From: Cnuibacter physcomitrellae
GTDB taxonomy: Bacteria; Actinomycetota; Actinomycetes; Actinomycetales; Microbacteriaceae
Assembly (NCBI RefSeq): GCF_014640535.1
Contig: NZ_BMHD01000001.1
Location: forward strand, 1,924,214 to 1,988,213
Reading direction: 5' to 3'
DNA: 64,000 nucleotides
Positions 45,078 to 52,908 of the stretch are shown piece after piece. The stretch's first letter is position 1; each line of letters starts with the position of its first letter. The notes below the pieces were generated by a model, which saw only the letters and a list, made by a program, of their open reading frames with translations, was not told the DNA's origin and did no database searches. A program made the translations under genes and the position numbers.

Positions 45078-45601
45078 CAGATCGCCGGGATGAGGACCAG
45101 GGCGATCACGAGGACGCTGACCAGCCCGAACAAGCTTCCGACGACCGTGCCGTAGATGGCCGCGCCGAGTCCGCCGAGCCTCGAGGCCCTCCTGATGCCC
45201 CGTGCACCACAGATCACCGCCACGATGTCGAGCAGCAAGCCCACCACGAAGCAGCTGAGCAGGCCCCCGCCGGTGCTCGGGGTGACCGCACCTGCAAAGC
45301 CGAGGAGCGCGGCCACGACGAACGAGAGGATGCCGAGCAGGACTCCCGCGAATCCCGTCCATTTGGCGATGCGCGCATCCCGGTTCATCGCCGGCCGCAT
45401 GGCGCGCGTGTATCCGGGGATGCCCATGTCGAGCGCACCGTTCGGGTTGCGGGCGTAGAGGTCGCTCCACTCGGTACCCGTCCACCAGCGGTCGCGCCCG
45501 CTCCCCAGGGGCTCGGGATACCAGCCCGGCGGAGGCAGAGGAACCGGCTCCGCCTGCCACGCGTCCTGGGCCTGCCACGTCCGCCCGTTGAAGTCCGTCA
45601 T
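45077..45601 (-). CDS. DUF2510 membrane protein
   Basis: A 174-residue protein: DUF2510 motif GWYPEPLGSGRDRWWTGTEW (about 26-45), then three helices from about residue 80 (WTGFAGVLLGILSFVVAALL, LLSCFVVGLLLDIVAVICG, GTVVGSLFGLVSVLVIALVL). ATG 45601 lies 6 nt after GGAGGGG; the alternative ATG 45607 abuts it and is rejected. Confidence 0.75.
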   Translation of the reverse strand: MTDFNGRTWQAQDAWQAEPVPLPPPGWYPEPLGSGRDRWWTGTEWSDLYARNPNGALDMGIPGYTRAMRPAMNRDARIAKWTGFAGVLLGILSFVVAALLGFAGAVTPSTGGGLLSCFVVGLLLDIVAVICGARGIRRASRLGGLGAAIYGTVVGSLFGLVSVLVIALVLIPAI

Positions 45602-45651
45602 CTGCATCCCCTCCGCGTGAAGGCTACCGGCGAATCGGATGACCACGTCGC

Positions 45652-46227
45652 TCAGGATGCGGCGGGGCTCACGCCGCTGCGGGCGGCGGCGCGGTGGCGG
45701 GACTGCTTCGCGCGATTGCCGCAGACGGCCATCGAGCACCACTGGCCCGTGCGGGAGCGGGAGTGGTCGTAGAACGCCCACCGGCACGTGTCGTTCGTGC
45801 AGGCCTTGAGGCGCGAGAACGAGCCGTCCGCGAGCGCGGCGGCGACGGCGGCGAGCACCCGGGCGGTCACCGCATCCAGGCCCTCGGATGCCCCCTCGAG
45901 CCTCAGGCCCGACGCACCGAACCGCGGAACGACGCCGGCACGGCGAGCCGCAGCGGTGAGCGCGTCCGCCGTGGACTGCGGGAGGGGTGCGCGGTCGTGG
46001 TTCGCGAGCAGGGCGTCGCGGAGGGACTCGCGCAGCTCTCGTGCCGCGGCGAGGTCGTCTGCGGAGGGGGTCGTCCCCGCATCCACACCGACGTCGCCCG
46101 CCCAGTCGGCCCAGGCGGAGGCGTCGCGGAGGCGGTCGACGTCGTCCTCGATGTCCCAGGTGTTCACGAAGGCGCGGACGAACTCGAGCTCTCCGGGAGC
46201 GTGCGGCGCGACCACGTCGGATGACAC
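45652..46227 (-). CDS. CGNR zinc-finger / ABATE domain regulator
   Basis: A 191-residue protein with an N-terminal ABATE-type domain (FVNTWDIEDDVDRLRDA) and a C-terminal zinc ribbon: CTNDTC and WCSMAVCGNRAKQSRHR give four Cys plus the CGNR signature. Such proteins are taken as DNA-binding regulators. It starts at GTG 46227 and is divergent from the MFS gene, which it may regulate. Confidence 0.85.
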   Translation of the reverse strand: MSSDVVAPHAPGELEFVRAFVNTWDIEDDVDRLRDASAWADWAGDVGVDAGTTPSADDLAAARELRESLRDALLANHDRAPLPQSTADALTAAARRAGVVPRFGASGLRLEGASEGLDAVTARVLAAVAAALADGSFSRLKACTNDTCRWAFYDHSRSRTGQWCSMAVCGNRAKQSRHRAAARSGVSPAAS

Positions 46228-46290
46228 GACTCCATCTCAGCACATAACCACCATTGGCGAAACGGCGGTGTCGCAGTAACCTGCATCAGC

Positions 46291-48048
46291 ATGACGACAG
46301 TTACCAGCGCGTGGCGGTCGAAGGCCTTCCGACGGGTGTGGTCGGCGGGAGCGGTCTCAGGGCTCGGTGCGGAGATCGGGGAGCTCGCGGTGCCGGTGCT
46401 CGCGCTCGTGACGCTGGGTGCGTCCGCTACGGAACTCTCGTTCGTCCGGGCGGCGCTGCTCGTGCCGTACCTGCTGCTGACGCTGTGGCTGGGGGTCGTC
46501 GTCGACCGGCGGCGTCGACGCCCGCTGCTCGTGATCGCGGATCTCGGACGAGGCATCCTGCTCGGCGTCGTCTGCACACTCGCGCTGCTCGGATGGCTGA
46601 CCGTGCCGCTGCTCATCGCCGCGGCCGCCGCGCTCGGGTCGCTCACCGTGCTCTACACGCTCGCAGAGTTCTCCTTCGTGCCCCTCGTCGTCGAGGAGGA
46701 GCAGCTCACCGACGCGAACGCGCGCATCACCGCCGCGCAGTCCGCGATCGGCGTGGCCGGCGCGGGGGCGGGCGGGGCGCTCGTGCAGGTGTTGACGGCG
46801 CCGTTCGCCCTCGTCGCGAACGCGGTGGGGTACCTCGCGTCGGGGGTGCTCATCGCGTCGGTGCGGGTGGAGGAGCCGCTGCCCTCGCGCGGGCCCGCGG
46901 GCGGCGGCGCGCGTCTGCGTCGAACGGCGAGGATGCGCCCTTCCCGCGGTGAAGGGAGGGCGCGTTCTCGCCGTTCGGCGCAGAACGCTGACGGGCAAGG
47001 GGCGGGGGCGGGGGCCGAGCGCACATCAGCGGCGCTGGAGGCGCCCGCGGCGACCGCGCCCGAGCGTGCATCGGCGGCGCGGGCGGCGCCCGCGGCGACC
47101 GCGCCCCAGCGCGCAACGGCGGCGGTGCAGGCGCCCGCGGCGACCGCGCCCGGGTGCGCATCGGCGGTGCGGGCGGCGGGCGCGGCGCCCAAGCCCCAGC
47201 GCGCAACGGCGGCGGTGGAGGCACCCCCGGCGACCGCGCCCGAGCGTGCATCGGCGGTCCGAGAGGCGGGGGCGGGCGTGGCGGTGATCCTGCGGCATCG
47301 GGTGCTGCGGGCGCTGGTGGGCGAGGCGACGCTGTGGAACCTCGGCAACGAGGTGTTCATGCTCGCGCTCTCGCTCCTCGTGCTGCGGACGCTGGGTCTC
47401 GGGCCGGGCGTCCTCGGGCTCGTGCTCATGGCCGGGGGCGCGGGTGCGTTCGCCGGCGCCGCGCTCAGCCGGCGGCTCACGGCGCGCTTCGGATACGGGC
47501 GGTCGCTCATCGGGTCGATGCTCGCCGGGAACGCGGCGCCGCTCGTCGCCATCGCGGGGACGTGCGCGATCGTCGTCGCCGCGCTCGGCGCGGGTGCCCT
47601 CGCCTGGCCTGGCGCATCCGGGGTCGATGCGAGCGGGGCGGATGCGGCCGGTCGCGTCCTGAACGCGCTCCCCGCGGCCGGCATCACCTCGGTCGTGGTG
47701 GTGCTGACGGCGGGCATGCTCGTGTCGGGCATCGGATGCGGGGTCGCCAACTCCCAGGCGGTGAGCCTCCGCCAGCTCGCGGTCGTCCCCGAACTGCGCG
47801 GACGCGCCAACGCCGCCTACCGCCTCGTCTCCTGGGGTGCGCTCTCGATCGGCGCGTTGGCCGGCGGCGGGCTCGTCGTCCTCGTGGGCGAGTGGGTCGC
47901 GGCGCTCGTCGGCACCGCGCTCATGGCGATGGCGACCCTGCCCGTGGCCCTCTCCCCCGTCCGCCGGATGCGCGCGATCGAAGAGCTGCGCCCGGCCACC
48001 GCGCCCGGTTCACCCGTGCTTCCGCCGTCCGCGTCCGCGCGGATGTGA
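46291..48048 (+). CDS. MFS transporter with long repeat-rich central loop
   Basis: A 585-residue major facilitator with 12 helices: six before residue 195 (YLLLTLWLGVVVDRRRRRPLL is the loop 2-3 signature), six after residue 330. The central loop of about 130 residues is unlike MFS loops: it starts with a palindromic DNA insert coding for Arg-rich residues (about 209-232) and goes on with a 15-residue Ala/Pro repeat. The last residues (PPSASARM) and the TGA stop come from a 57-bp element. Efflux of small molecules is the usual role. TAACCT lies 8 nt upstream of the ATG region. Confidence 0.85.
   Translation: MTTVTSAWRSKAFRRVWSAGAVSGLGAEIGELAVPVLALVTLGASATELSFVRAALLVPYLLLTLWLGVVVDRRRRRPLLVIADLGRGILLGVVCTLALLGWLTVPLLIAAAAALGSLTVLYTLAEFSFVPLVVEEEQLTDANARITAAQSAIGVAGAGAGGALVQVLTAPFALVANAVGYLASGVLIASVRVEEPLPSRGPAGGGARLRRTARMRPSRGEGRARSRRSAQNADGQGAGAGAERTSAALEAPAATAPERASAARAAPAATAPQRATAAVQAPAATAPGCASAVRAAGAAPKPQRATAAVEAPPATAPERASAVREAGAGVAVILRHRVLRALVGEATLWNLGNEVFMLALSLLVLRTLGLGPGVLGLVLMAGGAGAFAGAALSRRLTARFGYGRSLIGSMLAGNAAPLVAIAGTCAIVVAALGAGALAWPGASGVDASGADAAGRVLNALPAAGITSVVVVLTAGMLVSGIGCGVANSQAVSLRQLAVVPELRGRANAAYRLVSWGALSIGALAGGGLVVLVGEWVAALVGTALMAMATLPVALSPVRRMRAIEELRPATAPGSPVLPPSASARM
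46914..46984. repeat. 71-bp imperfect palindrome inside the MFS gene
   Basis: The left arm, TCTGCGTCGAACGGCGAG and on to about 46945, pairs with the right arm 46954-46984 ending in CTCGCCGTTCGGCGCAGA. About 31 bp per arm, with a few mismatches and a one-base bulge. The frame stays open through it. Sequence unrelated to the 57-bp family. Confidence 0.8.
47041..47265 (+). repeat. 45-bp tandem repeat, five copies, inside the MFS gene
   Basis: Units such as APAATAPERASAARA and APAATAPQRATAAVQ, starting at 47041, 47086, 47131, about 47182 (39 bp, shortened) and 47221. All keep the frame. Confidence 0.85.
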
Positions 48049-48097
48049 CACTCCTGGTGGCCTCTCGCACCGCGAAGCCACCAGGACTGCCATATCC
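48041..48097. repeat. Palindromic element C1 (57-bp family)
   Basis: Left GGATGTGACACTCCTGG, right CCAGGACTGCCATATCC. Overlaps the last 8 bases of the MFS gene and supplies its TGA stop. First of three copies in the 352-bp gap 48049-48400. Confidence 0.9.
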
Positions 48098-48164
48098 GCT
48101 GTGGGTGGCCCCTGAGCCGGTCGTCGCGCGTCCGCCCTCGCGCCCGGGCCACTAAGGCGCCCGC

Positions 48165-48221
48165 GGATCTGACAGTCGTGGCGGTCTCACCCGCCGCGAA
48201 GCCACCACGAGTGTCAGATCC
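48165..48221. repeat. Palindromic element C2 (57-bp family)
   Basis: Left GGATCTGACAGTCGTGG, right CCACGAGTGTCAGATCC; 16 of 17 arm positions pair. 124 bp after C1. Confidence 0.92.
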
Positions 48222-48291
48222 GGAGGAGGTGGCTCGGGGCGGGGGTGCCGCGCATGCGCCGTGGCGAACAGGGCCGCGAAAGAAGGGCCAC

Positions 48292-48348
48292 GGATCTGAC
48301 ACTCCTGGTGGGCTCCCGCGCTGCGAAGCCACCACAAGTGTCAGATCC
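48292..48348. repeat. Palindromic element C3 (57-bp family)
   Basis: Left GGATCTGACACTCCTGG, right CCACAAGTGTCAGATCC. 127 bp after C2 and 53 bp before the end of the convergent esterase gene. Confidence 0.92.
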
Positions 48349-48400
48349 GCGGTGGGTGGCTCGGGATGGATTCTGAGCGATCCCGGCCTCAGGCGAGCCC

Positions 48401-49396
48401 TCAGGCGGGGCCGGCGGCGAGGCGGGCGCGGAGGAAGGCGAGCACCTCGGCCTCCTCGTCGGCCTGCCCCGACTCGTGGCCGTTGTACGGCCACACGCGC
48501 ATCTCCTTCTCGCCCGCGTAGCGGTGGAAGGCGCCGAAGACGGTCGACGGAGGCGTCACCGGATCCATCAGCGCCGCCGAGAAGCGGGCGGGCGCCGACG
48601 CGCGCGACGAGAACGACACCGCATCGTGGTACGACAGCGTCCGCAGCACCTGCTCCGCCTTCTCGCGGTGCACCGCGAGGTACTCGGTGAGCTCGTGGTA
48701 CGGGCGCGCATCCGTGATCGCAATCGCCCGGGGGTAGTCCGAGAGGAACGGCACGTTCGCGGCGACCGCCGCGAGGTCGTCGCGCAGGCCCGCGACCGCG
48801 AGCGCCAGACCCCCGCCCTGGCTCGTGCCCAGGACGGCGATCCGCGACTCGTCCACGACGTCGAGCGTGCGGATGGCGTCGATCGCCCGCACCGCGTCCG
48901 TCACGAGACGCCGGTAGTAGTAGTCCTCGGGCGCGTCGATGCCGCGCGTCATCACGCCCGCGATCTGCGGTCCGGATGCGGCGGGTCCCGGGTCGTCGCC
49001 CGTCGCGCCCGCAGACCAGGCCGCTCCCTGGCCGCGGGTGTCCATCTGCAGGTGCACGAACCCGGCGGAGGCCCAGAGGAGGTTCTCCCACGCGCGGCCG
49101 CGGCCGCCGCCGTAGCCGATGTACTGCACGATCGCGGGCAGCGGTCCACCGGCTCCGGCGGGCACACGCAGCCAGCCCTTGATCGGCTGCCCGGCGAAGC
49201 CCGGGAACGTCACGTCGTAGAGCTCGATCGACGCCAGATCCGGCTCGACCCGCACCAGCTCGATCGAGATCGGCGCCGCGGCGCGGGACTCGGTGAGGGT
49301 GTCGGCCCAGAAGGCGTCGAAGTCGTCGGGAGTGGTCTGCGCGCTGCGGTACTGCCACAGCTGCTCGAGGGGGAGATCGGTCAGCACGTCCCCCAT
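48401..49396 (-). CDS. Acetyl xylan esterase (CE7 / AXE1 family)
   Basis: A 331-residue alpha/beta-hydrolase of the AXE1 family: RGQG (121-124), nucleophile Ser192 in GTSQGG, Asp278 in ALMDPVTPPS and His307 in NGHES, at the expected spacing. No signal peptide, so it acts in the cytoplasm on acetylated xylo-oligosaccharides or cephalosporins, as known for CE7. Confidence 0.9.
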   Translation of the reverse strand: MGDVLTDLPLEQLWQYRSAQTTPDDFDAFWADTLTESRAAAPISIELVRVEPDLASIELYDVTFPGFAGQPIKGWLRVPAGAGGPLPAIVQYIGYGGGRGRAWENLLWASAGFVHLQMDTRGQGAAWSAGATGDDPGPAASGPQIAGVMTRGIDAPEDYYYRRLVTDAVRAIDAIRTLDVVDESRIAVLGTSQGGGLALAVAGLRDDLAAVAANVPFLSDYPRAIAITDARPYHELTEYLAVHREKAEQVLRTLSYHDAVSFSSRASAPARFSAALMDPVTPPSTVFGAFHRYAGEKEMRVWPYNGHESGQADEEAEVLAFLRARLAAGPA

Positions 49397-49481
49397 CCTG
49401 GCAGGCCGCGCGCCCGCGGGGCGGGATCCGATCGGGGTCGATCACGCGGCGTCACCCTCGGGTTCCTCCGCGACGCACGAC

Positions 49482-49556
49482 GGTCGTCGGGCCGCGGGTC
49501 GTCGGGCCGTGGGTCGTGAAACCGCGGATCGTCGGGCCGTGGACCGTCGGGCCGTG
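49482..49556. repeat. 15-bp tandem repeat, five copies, upstream of DUF503
   Basis: Five units of GGTCGTCGGGCCGTG with small changes (third copy GGTCGTGAAACCGCG), ending 14 nt before ATG 49571 in the divergent region between the esterase and DUF503 genes. Confidence 0.85.
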
Positions 49557-49570
49557 AGAGGATGCGCGGC

Positions 49571-49867
49571 ATGTGGATCGGATGGCTGGAGGCCGACCTC
49601 CTGCTCGGTGACGTGCACTCGCTCAAGGAGAAACGCGGCTACGTCCGCCCGCTCGTCGCCGAGCTGGGGCGGCGGTTCAGCATCGCGGTGGCCGAGGTGG
49701 ATCATCTCGACCTCCACCGGCGCACGGGCGTCGGGGTGAGCTGCGTGGCGGCGGATGCACGGCACGTGCGCGAGGTGATCGACGGCGTCGAGCGCTTCCT
49801 CGCCGAGCGTCCGGAGTTCGAGCTGCTCTCCGTCCGCACCGGCCTGGTGTCGAGCACCGACGACTGA
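49571..49867 (+). CDS. DUF503 family protein
   Basis: A 98-residue protein: MWIGWLEADLLLGDVHSLKEKR at the start, RFSIAVAEVDHLDLHRRTGVGVSCVA in the middle and the DARHVREVIDGVERFL helix match DUF503, a ferredoxin-like fold. In many bacteria the family gene lies near ribosome-related genes; here it does not. ATG 49562 three codons upstream is possible. Confidence 0.85.
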   Translation: MWIGWLEADLLLGDVHSLKEKRGYVRPLVAELGRRFSIAVAEVDHLDLHRRTGVGVSCVAADARHVREVIDGVERFLAERPEFELLSVRTGLVSSTDD

Positions 49868-49945
49868 GCACGGGAGCAGTTCTGCTCCCCTCGGCGGCGC
49901 GATGTCCTCGCTCACCGATACGGTGAGGGCGTCGAGAGGGGCAGG

Positions 49946-51793
49946 ATGGCGCAGCGGACGAGGTTCGTCGTGATGGGGGCGCTGGCAGCGGCGTGCGTGC
50001 TCGGCACGGCCGTGCCCGCGAACGCCGAGAACGTGCCCCCGGAGTGGTCGCAGGCGGAGATCGCGGCGCCCGGCGACGCCTCCGGTGTCGGCGTGGGCCG
50101 GGCGGACGCGACGGAGCCCGCGTCCGACGCGGCCGCGCCGTCCGCATCCGATGCAGCGCCCGCGGCCGATGCGGGGTCCGCTTCCGCCTGCAGCCCCTCC
50201 ATCGCGAGCGCGGCGCTCGGAGCCGACGAGGCACGCACGATGTTCGGGGTCGACGGGACGGGTGTGAAGGTGGGGATCATCTCCAACTCGTTCGACACCG
50301 GTGTGGAGCCCACCGCATCCGATGACGCCGTGAGCGGAGCGCTCCCGGGCCCGGGCAACCCCTGCGGGTACACGACGCCGGTGACCGTGGTGCTCGAGTC
50401 GGAGCGTCCGCAGGACGACGAGGGCCGCGCCATGGCGCAGGTGGTGCACGGCATCGCGCCGGGGGCGGCGCTCTACTTCGCCGCGTCCGGGGCCAGCGGC
50501 AGCGCGGGCATCGCCCACGCGATCGAGCTGCTCGTGGCGCAGGGCGTCGACGTCATCGTCGACGACATCCAGGGCGAGGACGAACGTGTGCTGCAGCGCA
50601 GCGCCGCCGGGGCGGCCATCCAGGCCGCGGTCGATGCCGGGGTCGCGTACGTCACCGCATCCGGCAACTGGACCGTGCTCGGCGCCGAGGGCTATCCGAG
50701 CGCCGGATATCCGATCGGCGGATGGTCGGCGCCGCGCTACGAGCCCACCGCCTGCAGCGACGCCGTCGCGGCGCTCTACCCGGGCCAGGACGTCGACTGC
50801 CTCGACTTCGACCCGGGATCGGCGGGCGACCCGACGATGCGCGTCACCCTGCCCGCGAACGGCGCCATGGCGGGCCAGCTCGGCTGGGCGGAACCGGACG
50901 GCGCCGTCGTCACTCACCTCGACTACGTCCTCGCGTTCGCCGACGGGACCACGCGAGTCGTGCCCGCCCCAGACGCGAGCTCCGCGTTCATCGCCGCGGG
51001 GCTGTACAACCCTGACGAGGATGCCGCGGCCGACGTCGAGGTGAGCATCGTGCGCACCAACCCCGACACGGCCGGCACGCCCGCCGTCCAGTGGGTGCTG
51101 CAGAAGCTGCTCATCCCGGGCGGCAGCGCGCGGATGCTGCTCGACCTCGAGCACTTCCGCTCCGGCGGAGACGTGTCGATCGGCGCGTCGATGCTCGGGC
51201 ACAGCGCCGAGCCGTCCGCCATCCGCGTCGCCGCCGTCGACAGCACGTCGCTGCAGCTCGAGACCTTCTCCTCGGGTGGACCGGCGCTGACCGCGCTCGG
51301 CGTGTCGGAGCCGATCACCGTCCCTGGCCCGACGGTCGCCGGGGCGGACGCGATCCCGATCTCGTTCGTCCTCGGCAGCGGCGCGGTGTTCCGCGGCACG
51401 TCCGCCGCCGCGCCCTCGATCGCGGGTGCGCTCGCGCTCGCGCTGCAGCACGCGCCCGGTACCGGGGTGGCCGACCTCACCGCGGCGCTGACCGCATCCG
51501 CCCGCCCCGACGGATACACGAGCACGCTGCCGGCCGACGTCGACCGCGCCCGCTTCGCCGGGGCGGGCCTGGCGGATGCGACCGCGCTGCTCGGCGCGCT
51601 CGGCCCTGCGCCGTCGCCCGCTCCGGTGCCGGTCCCGGTGCCCGCGCCATCGCCCGATGCCGCGGGCGTGCGCCCGGCCGCCCTCGCGGCCACGGGCGCC
51701 GGTGGCTCGGCGCCGTACGGGCTCCTCGCGGTGGTGCTGCTCGGCGCGGGCGTGCTCGCGCTCCGCCCCCTCCGCCGCGCCCGGGCCCGCTGA
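49946..51793 (+). CDS. Subtilisin-like (S8) surface protein with altered active site
   Basis: A 615-residue exported protein: signal peptide ending PANA (about residue 27), an Ala/Ser/Pro-rich stretch, and an S8-like domain from about residue 100. Catalytic Ser486 lies in GTSAAAPS and the oxyanion Asn in TASGNW. Two triad positions are unusual: the Asp region reads VGIISNSFD, with Asn114 where related proteins have Asp, and the His region reads DDEGRAMAQVVHG, with Glu159 in place of His. Either a sedolisin-like Glu/Asp/Ser use or a dead enzyme is possible. The tail is LAATG, a helix and RRARAR, a sorting signal. Confidence 0.75.
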   Translation: MAQRTRFVVMGALAAACVLGTAVPANAENVPPEWSQAEIAAPGDASGVGVGRADATEPASDAAAPSASDAAPAADAGSASACSPSIASAALGADEARTMFGVDGTGVKVGIISNSFDTGVEPTASDDAVSGALPGPGNPCGYTTPVTVVLESERPQDDEGRAMAQVVHGIAPGAALYFAASGASGSAGIAHAIELLVAQGVDVIVDDIQGEDERVLQRSAAGAAIQAAVDAGVAYVTASGNWTVLGAEGYPSAGYPIGGWSAPRYEPTACSDAVAALYPGQDVDCLDFDPGSAGDPTMRVTLPANGAMAGQLGWAEPDGAVVTHLDYVLAFADGTTRVVPAPDASSAFIAAGLYNPDEDAAADVEVSIVRTNPDTAGTPAVQWVLQKLLIPGGSARMLLDLEHFRSGGDVSIGASMLGHSAEPSAIRVAAVDSTSLQLETFSSGGPALTALGVSEPITVPGPTVAGADAIPISFVLGSGAVFRGTSAAAPSIAGALALALQHAPGTGVADLTAALTASARPDGYTSTLPADVDRARFAGAGLADATALLGALGPAPSPAPVPVPVPAPSPDAAGVRPAALAATGAGGSAPYGLLAVVLLGAGVLALRPLRRARAR

Positions 51794-51869
51794 CGCTCCG
51801 CGCGCGTTCGCGGCGGGGGCCCGCGCGCCGAGGCGGGCGAGCGCGGGCACGCCGCCCGCTGGAGCGAGT

Positions 51870-51926
51870 GGATCTGACACTCGTGGCGGCCTTACGCGCG
51901 GGGAAGTCACCACGACTGCCAGTTCC
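51870..51926. repeat. Palindromic element D1 (57-bp family)
   Basis: Left GGATCTGACACTCGTGGCG, right CCACGACTGCCAGTTCC. First of three copies in the 478-bp convergent gap 51794-52271, which holds no gene. Confidence 0.9.
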
Positions 51927-51975
51927 GGCCTGCGATGGACTACGCCCGGCACTCCGACCTGGGCTGACCGAGCCC

Positions 51976-52032
51976 GGATCTGACACTCGTGGCGGCCTTA
52001 CGCTGACGGAAGTCACCGGGAGTGTCAGATCC
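51976..52032. repeat. Palindromic element D2 (57-bp family)
   Basis: Left GGATCTGACACTCGTGGCG, right CCGGGAGTGTCAGATCC. 106 bp after D1; the centre (GCCTTACGC) is shared with D1. Confidence 0.9.
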
Positions 52033-52123
52033 GGCCGATGAGGACCATCGGCTTCGGCCAGCCCGTCGACCTGGATCGAGTCCGCGATGAACGTCGGCTC
52101 GGAGGAACCCCAGGGACGCGGAC

Positions 52124-52180
52124 GGAACTGACACTCGTGGCGGCCTCACGCGCGCGGACGTCACCACGAGTGTCAGATCC
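52124..52180. repeat. Palindromic element D3 (57-bp family)
   Basis: Left GGAACTGACACTCGTGGCG, right CCACGAGTGTCAGATCC. 148 bp after D2 and 91 bp before the end of the convergent MarR gene. Confidence 0.9.
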
Positions 52181-52271
52181 GACGTGGGAATGACGCTGGC
52201 CAGCGCGAGGAAGAGGCCGCGCGCGAGCGCGCGAGCGCACCGCGCCGCACCGCGCACCGCGCCCCGGGGGG

Positions 52272-52778
52272 TCAGGAGCGACGGCGGCGGGGGGCGGCGG
52301 AGCGCGGGGGCGCGGCGCGGATGTGGTCGCGCACGGGGCCGAGGAGCGTGCCGAGCGTGACGGCGCCCTCGTGGCCGAGGGGCTCGAGGAGGAGCCGGTC
52401 GACCACCTCGATGTGACCCGGGAAGACGGCGGCGAGCCGCTCGCGTCCGGCGGGCGTGATCGTGACGGTGACGCCGCGCTCGTCCTCGGGCGACGGCGCG
52501 CGTGTCACGAGGCCGGCGGCCTCGAGCACGCCGGCCTGGTGCGTGAGGCCGCTGCGGCTGTAGACGACGCCGTCGGCGAGCTCGGTCATGCGCCGACTGC
52601 CGTCGGGTGAGTCGCCGAGCGTGGCGAGCAGCTGGAACTGCACGTAGCTCAGGTCTCCCGCCTGCCGGAGCTGCTGCTCGACCGCGTGCCGGATGAGGGC
52701 GGTCACCTCGATCAGCGTGAGGTAGGCGCCCAGCTCGACGGCGTCGAGGACGCGGGGGCTGTCGTCGTCGGAGGTCAT
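52272..52778 (-). CDS. MarR family transcriptional regulator
   Basis: A 168-residue MarR protein: LSYVQFQLLATLGDSP leads into the HTH (RRMTELADGVVYSRSGLTHQAGVL, about 61-84), and the wing carries EDERGVTVTITPAG. The Arg-rich tail is disordered. Divergent from the quinone-oxidoreductase-like gene, with three copies of one dyad between them. Confidence 0.9.
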   Translation of the reverse strand: MTSDDDSPRVLDAVELGAYLTLIEVTALIRHAVEQQLRQAGDLSYVQFQLLATLGDSPDGSRRMTELADGVVYSRSGLTHQAGVLEAAGLVTRAPSPEDERGVTVTITPAGRERLAAVFPGHIEVVDRLLLEPLGHEGAVTLGTLLGPVRDHIRAAPPRSAAPRRRRS

Positions 52779-52793
52779 GCATCCGATCTTACG

Positions 52794-52811
52794 TGCTTTG
52801 ATCTCGAACTA
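52794..52811. promoter_or_regulatory. MarR operator 1 (imperfect)
   Basis: TGCTTTGA-TC-TCGAACTA, a weakened copy of the dyad, nearest the MarR start. Confidence 0.6.
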
Positions 52812-52812
52812 C

Positions 52813-52841
52813 TTGCTTCGATGTCAAAGCAGTGCTAAGGT
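52813..52841 (+). promoter_or_regulatory. Promoter of the oxidoreductase gene
   Basis: TTGCTT (52813-52818), a 17-bp spacer and TAAGGT (52836-52841). The second operator lies between and over these boxes. Confidence 0.6.
52814..52831. promoter_or_regulatory. MarR operator 2
   Basis: TGCTTCGA-TG-TCAAAGCA, one mismatch, covering the -35 box and spacer of the rightward promoter. Confidence 0.8.
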
Positions 52842-52849
52842 CATCTCAT

Positions 52850-52867
52850 TGCTTCGAACTCGAAGCA
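52850..52867. promoter_or_regulatory. MarR operator 3
   Basis: TGCTTCGA-AC-TCGAAGCA, a perfect 18-bp dyad at the expected start of transcription. Confidence 0.85.
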
Positions 52868-52908
52868 CGAAGACCACCATCGAAGACCACACGAGAGCGA
52901 GTACGACC

